Assembly: GCA_017629615.1 (NCBI GenBank)
Contig: JAGBWT010000116.1
Coordinates: forward strand, 1-6,557
Source: Alistipes sp.
Lineage (GTDB): Bacteria > Bacteroidota > Bacteroidia > Bacteroidales > Rikenellaceae
Direction of reading: 5' to 3'
DNA: 6,557 nt
Under the pieces are notes generated by a model. That model worked only from the letters and a program-made list of their open reading frames with translations. It ran no database searches and was not told the DNA's origin. The position numbers and the translations under genes are program-made. This document shows, in pieces, positions 5,325 to 6,557 of the stretch. Each line of letters begins with the position of its first letter. Position 1 is the stretch's first letter.

Positions 5325-6554
5325 ATGAATCTCGCCCTCTTTATCTCTCGCCGAACGGCCCGCGCCACAAGCTCAACGCAGAGCGTCATTATGCGGATTG
5401 CTACGGCAGCTGTTGCTGCGAGTGCAGCCGTATCGCTCATAACGTTGGCGATAGTATTCGGCTTTAAGGAGGAGATTCAAAGTGTTGTCAGAGGGACAAT
5501 GTCGGAGGTTATCGTAACCGACCTTCGCACACTCAACGCCACACAATCCCGGCCCGTCGAGGCCACGCCCGAGCTTACAGAGTTGATAGCATCGGCGCAC
5601 GGCGTAAAGGGCATTAACGCCTATACGATGCGGGGTTGCGTCATTCGCTCATCGCACCAATCGATGGGCATACTTCTCAAAGGTATCGACTCGACCGAAC
5701 GGCTCGAATGGTTTGCCTCGCAGTTGGAAGAGGGGGCAACACCAGCCATCGACGGCACTCGCAAGAAGGAGATTATGATTCCGCGCACAACGGCCAAGAG
5801 TTTGGCGGTTGAGGTTGGCGACCGCATCGAGATAATGTTGCTCGATGGCGAGCGTCCGCAGCGCGATGTGATGAAGGTCTGCGGCATCTACTCGTCTATT
5901 GGCGACGAGGCGATGGCGGCAGCGATAACCGACATACGCAACCTCCAAAAAATCAACGGGTGGAGCGACACGACCGTATCGGGTTTCGAGATTGCGCTAC
6001 ACGACGGAGCCGATGCCGACCTTGTGGCCGACCAAATCAACACACGGCTCTGGGAGGACTACGAGGGCGAAGCCAACCTATCGGCCATCGCAGCCAAAGA
6101 GTTGTACGCCCCGATATTTGCGTGGCTCGGAACTCACGACATCAACGCTGCGGTAGTTATCTGCATTATGTTTGCCGTTGCGCTATTCAATATGATTACG
6201 GCATTGCTCATTTTGGTCTTTGAGCGCACGCGCACAATCGGCATATTGAAGAGCCTCGGTATGGACAATCGCACCATACGTCGCATATTCCTCTATCAGG
6301 CGGCACGACTTACGGCACAAGGCCTCTTAATCGGCAATGCCATAGGTCTCGGCATCGTTGCCCTGCAACACTATACGGGCCTCGTTCGACTCGACGCCTC
6401 GGCATACTTTGTCAGCGAGGTACCGATGCGCCTTACGGCAGTCGATGTCGTCGGGCTGAATATCGGCTTTACGGCAGCGATACTCCTGATGGTCTTTGTC
6501 GCAACAGCCATCACGGCCCGAATCAAGCCTTCGGAGGCTGTTAAATACGAATAA
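5325..6554 (+). CDS. LolC/LolE-like ABC transporter permease (FtsX domain)
   Basis: A 409-residue inner-membrane ABC permease of the FtsX/LolC/MacB superfamily. The layout is typical: a short cytoplasmic lead (FISRRTARATSSTQS), TM1 at about 23-47, a large extracytoplasmic domain (50-270), then three TM segments at about 275-299, 329-348 and 375-397. The coupling segment ERTRTIGILKSLGMDNRTIRR (300-320) after TM2 is the family signature, and the C-terminus ARIKPSEAVKYE is also characteristic. LolC/LolE proteins extract lipoproteins from the inner membrane together with the ATPase LolD; no ATPase gene is in the window, so lipoprotein export is likely but not proven. I chose the ATG at 5325, 7 bp after the guanine deaminase stop. 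The upstream in-frame ATG at 5268 would overlap that gene and add 19 residues unlike the family. It ends in tandem stops (TAATAA). Translation may be coupled to the deaminase gene. Confidence 0.88.
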   Translation: MNLALFISRRTARATSSTQSVIMRIATAAVAASAAVSLITLAIVFGFKEEIQSVVRGTMSEVIVTDLRTLNATQSRPVEATPELTELIASAHGVKGINAYTMRGCVIRSSHQSMGILLKGIDSTERLEWFASQLEEGATPAIDGTRKKEIMIPRTTAKSLAVEVGDRIEIMLLDGERPQRDVMKVCGIYSSIGDEAMAAAITDIRNLQKINGWSDTTVSGFEIALHDGADADLVADQINTRLWEDYEGEANLSAIAAKELYAPIFAWLGTHDINAAVVICIMFAVALFNMITALLILVFERTRTIGILKSLGMDNRTIRRIFLYQAARLTAQGLLIGNAIGLGIVALQHYTGLVRLDASAYFVSEVPMRLTAVDVVGLNIGFTAAILLMVFVATAITARIKPSEAVKYE

Positions 6555-6557
6555 TAA

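Overview
The window looks like a core-genome stretch of a Bacteroidota (Bacteroidales) chromosome. I infer this from promoter-like elements of the Bacteroidota type (TTG, then TAnnTTTG about 21 bp later), A-rich leaders without Shine-Dalgarno sequences in front of most genes, and the protein families themselves. The moderate-to-high GC coding DNA would suit Alistipes or another Rikenellaceae member, but the genus is a guess. Genes fill nearly everything. The longest non-coding gap is 123 bp (4703-4825), so no stretch over 300 bp lacks a gene.

There are two divergent transcription units. The leftward (minus-strand) unit reads in order: a membrane zinc metallopeptidase (4702-3950), two tandem exported alkaline phosphatases (3918-2473 and 2380-968), a PAP2-type membrane phosphatase (957-340) and the start of lysyl-tRNA synthetase (266 to beyond the left edge). 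Gaps are 31, 92, 10 and 73 bp. The first four genes are probably cotranscribed. lysS also has a good -7 element directly in front of it and may have its own promoter.

The rightward (plus-strand) unit holds a guanine deaminase (4826-5317) and, 7 bp later, a complete LolC/LolE-like FtsX-domain ABC permease (5325-6554) ending in a double stop.

The intergenic region between the two units is the main regulatory feature. A well-formed minus-strand promoter and a plus-strand -7 element overlap inside a 27-bp near-perfect palindrome (4761-4787, 11 of 13 base pairs), which looks like a shared operator. A second unusual spot is the 92-bp gap between the two phosphatase genes. It holds three TTAGGGG units running into a G8 tract (a potential quadruplex and a slippage-prone tract), directly followed by a 9-bp tandem repeat, CCCAGCCTA.

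Functionally, the leftward cluster looks like an envelope unit. Two phosphomonoesterases would release phosphate outside the cytoplasm, a PAP2 enzyme would act on lipid or small phosphates at the membrane, and a metallopeptidase sits beside them. The two phosphatases keep all expected catalytic and metal residues but have diverged. The PAP2 protein has non-standard spacing in its first motif. I see no clearly new multi-gene system: no mobile element, CRISPR array or defence genes. The most promising unexplained signals are the palindrome and the repeat-rich gap.
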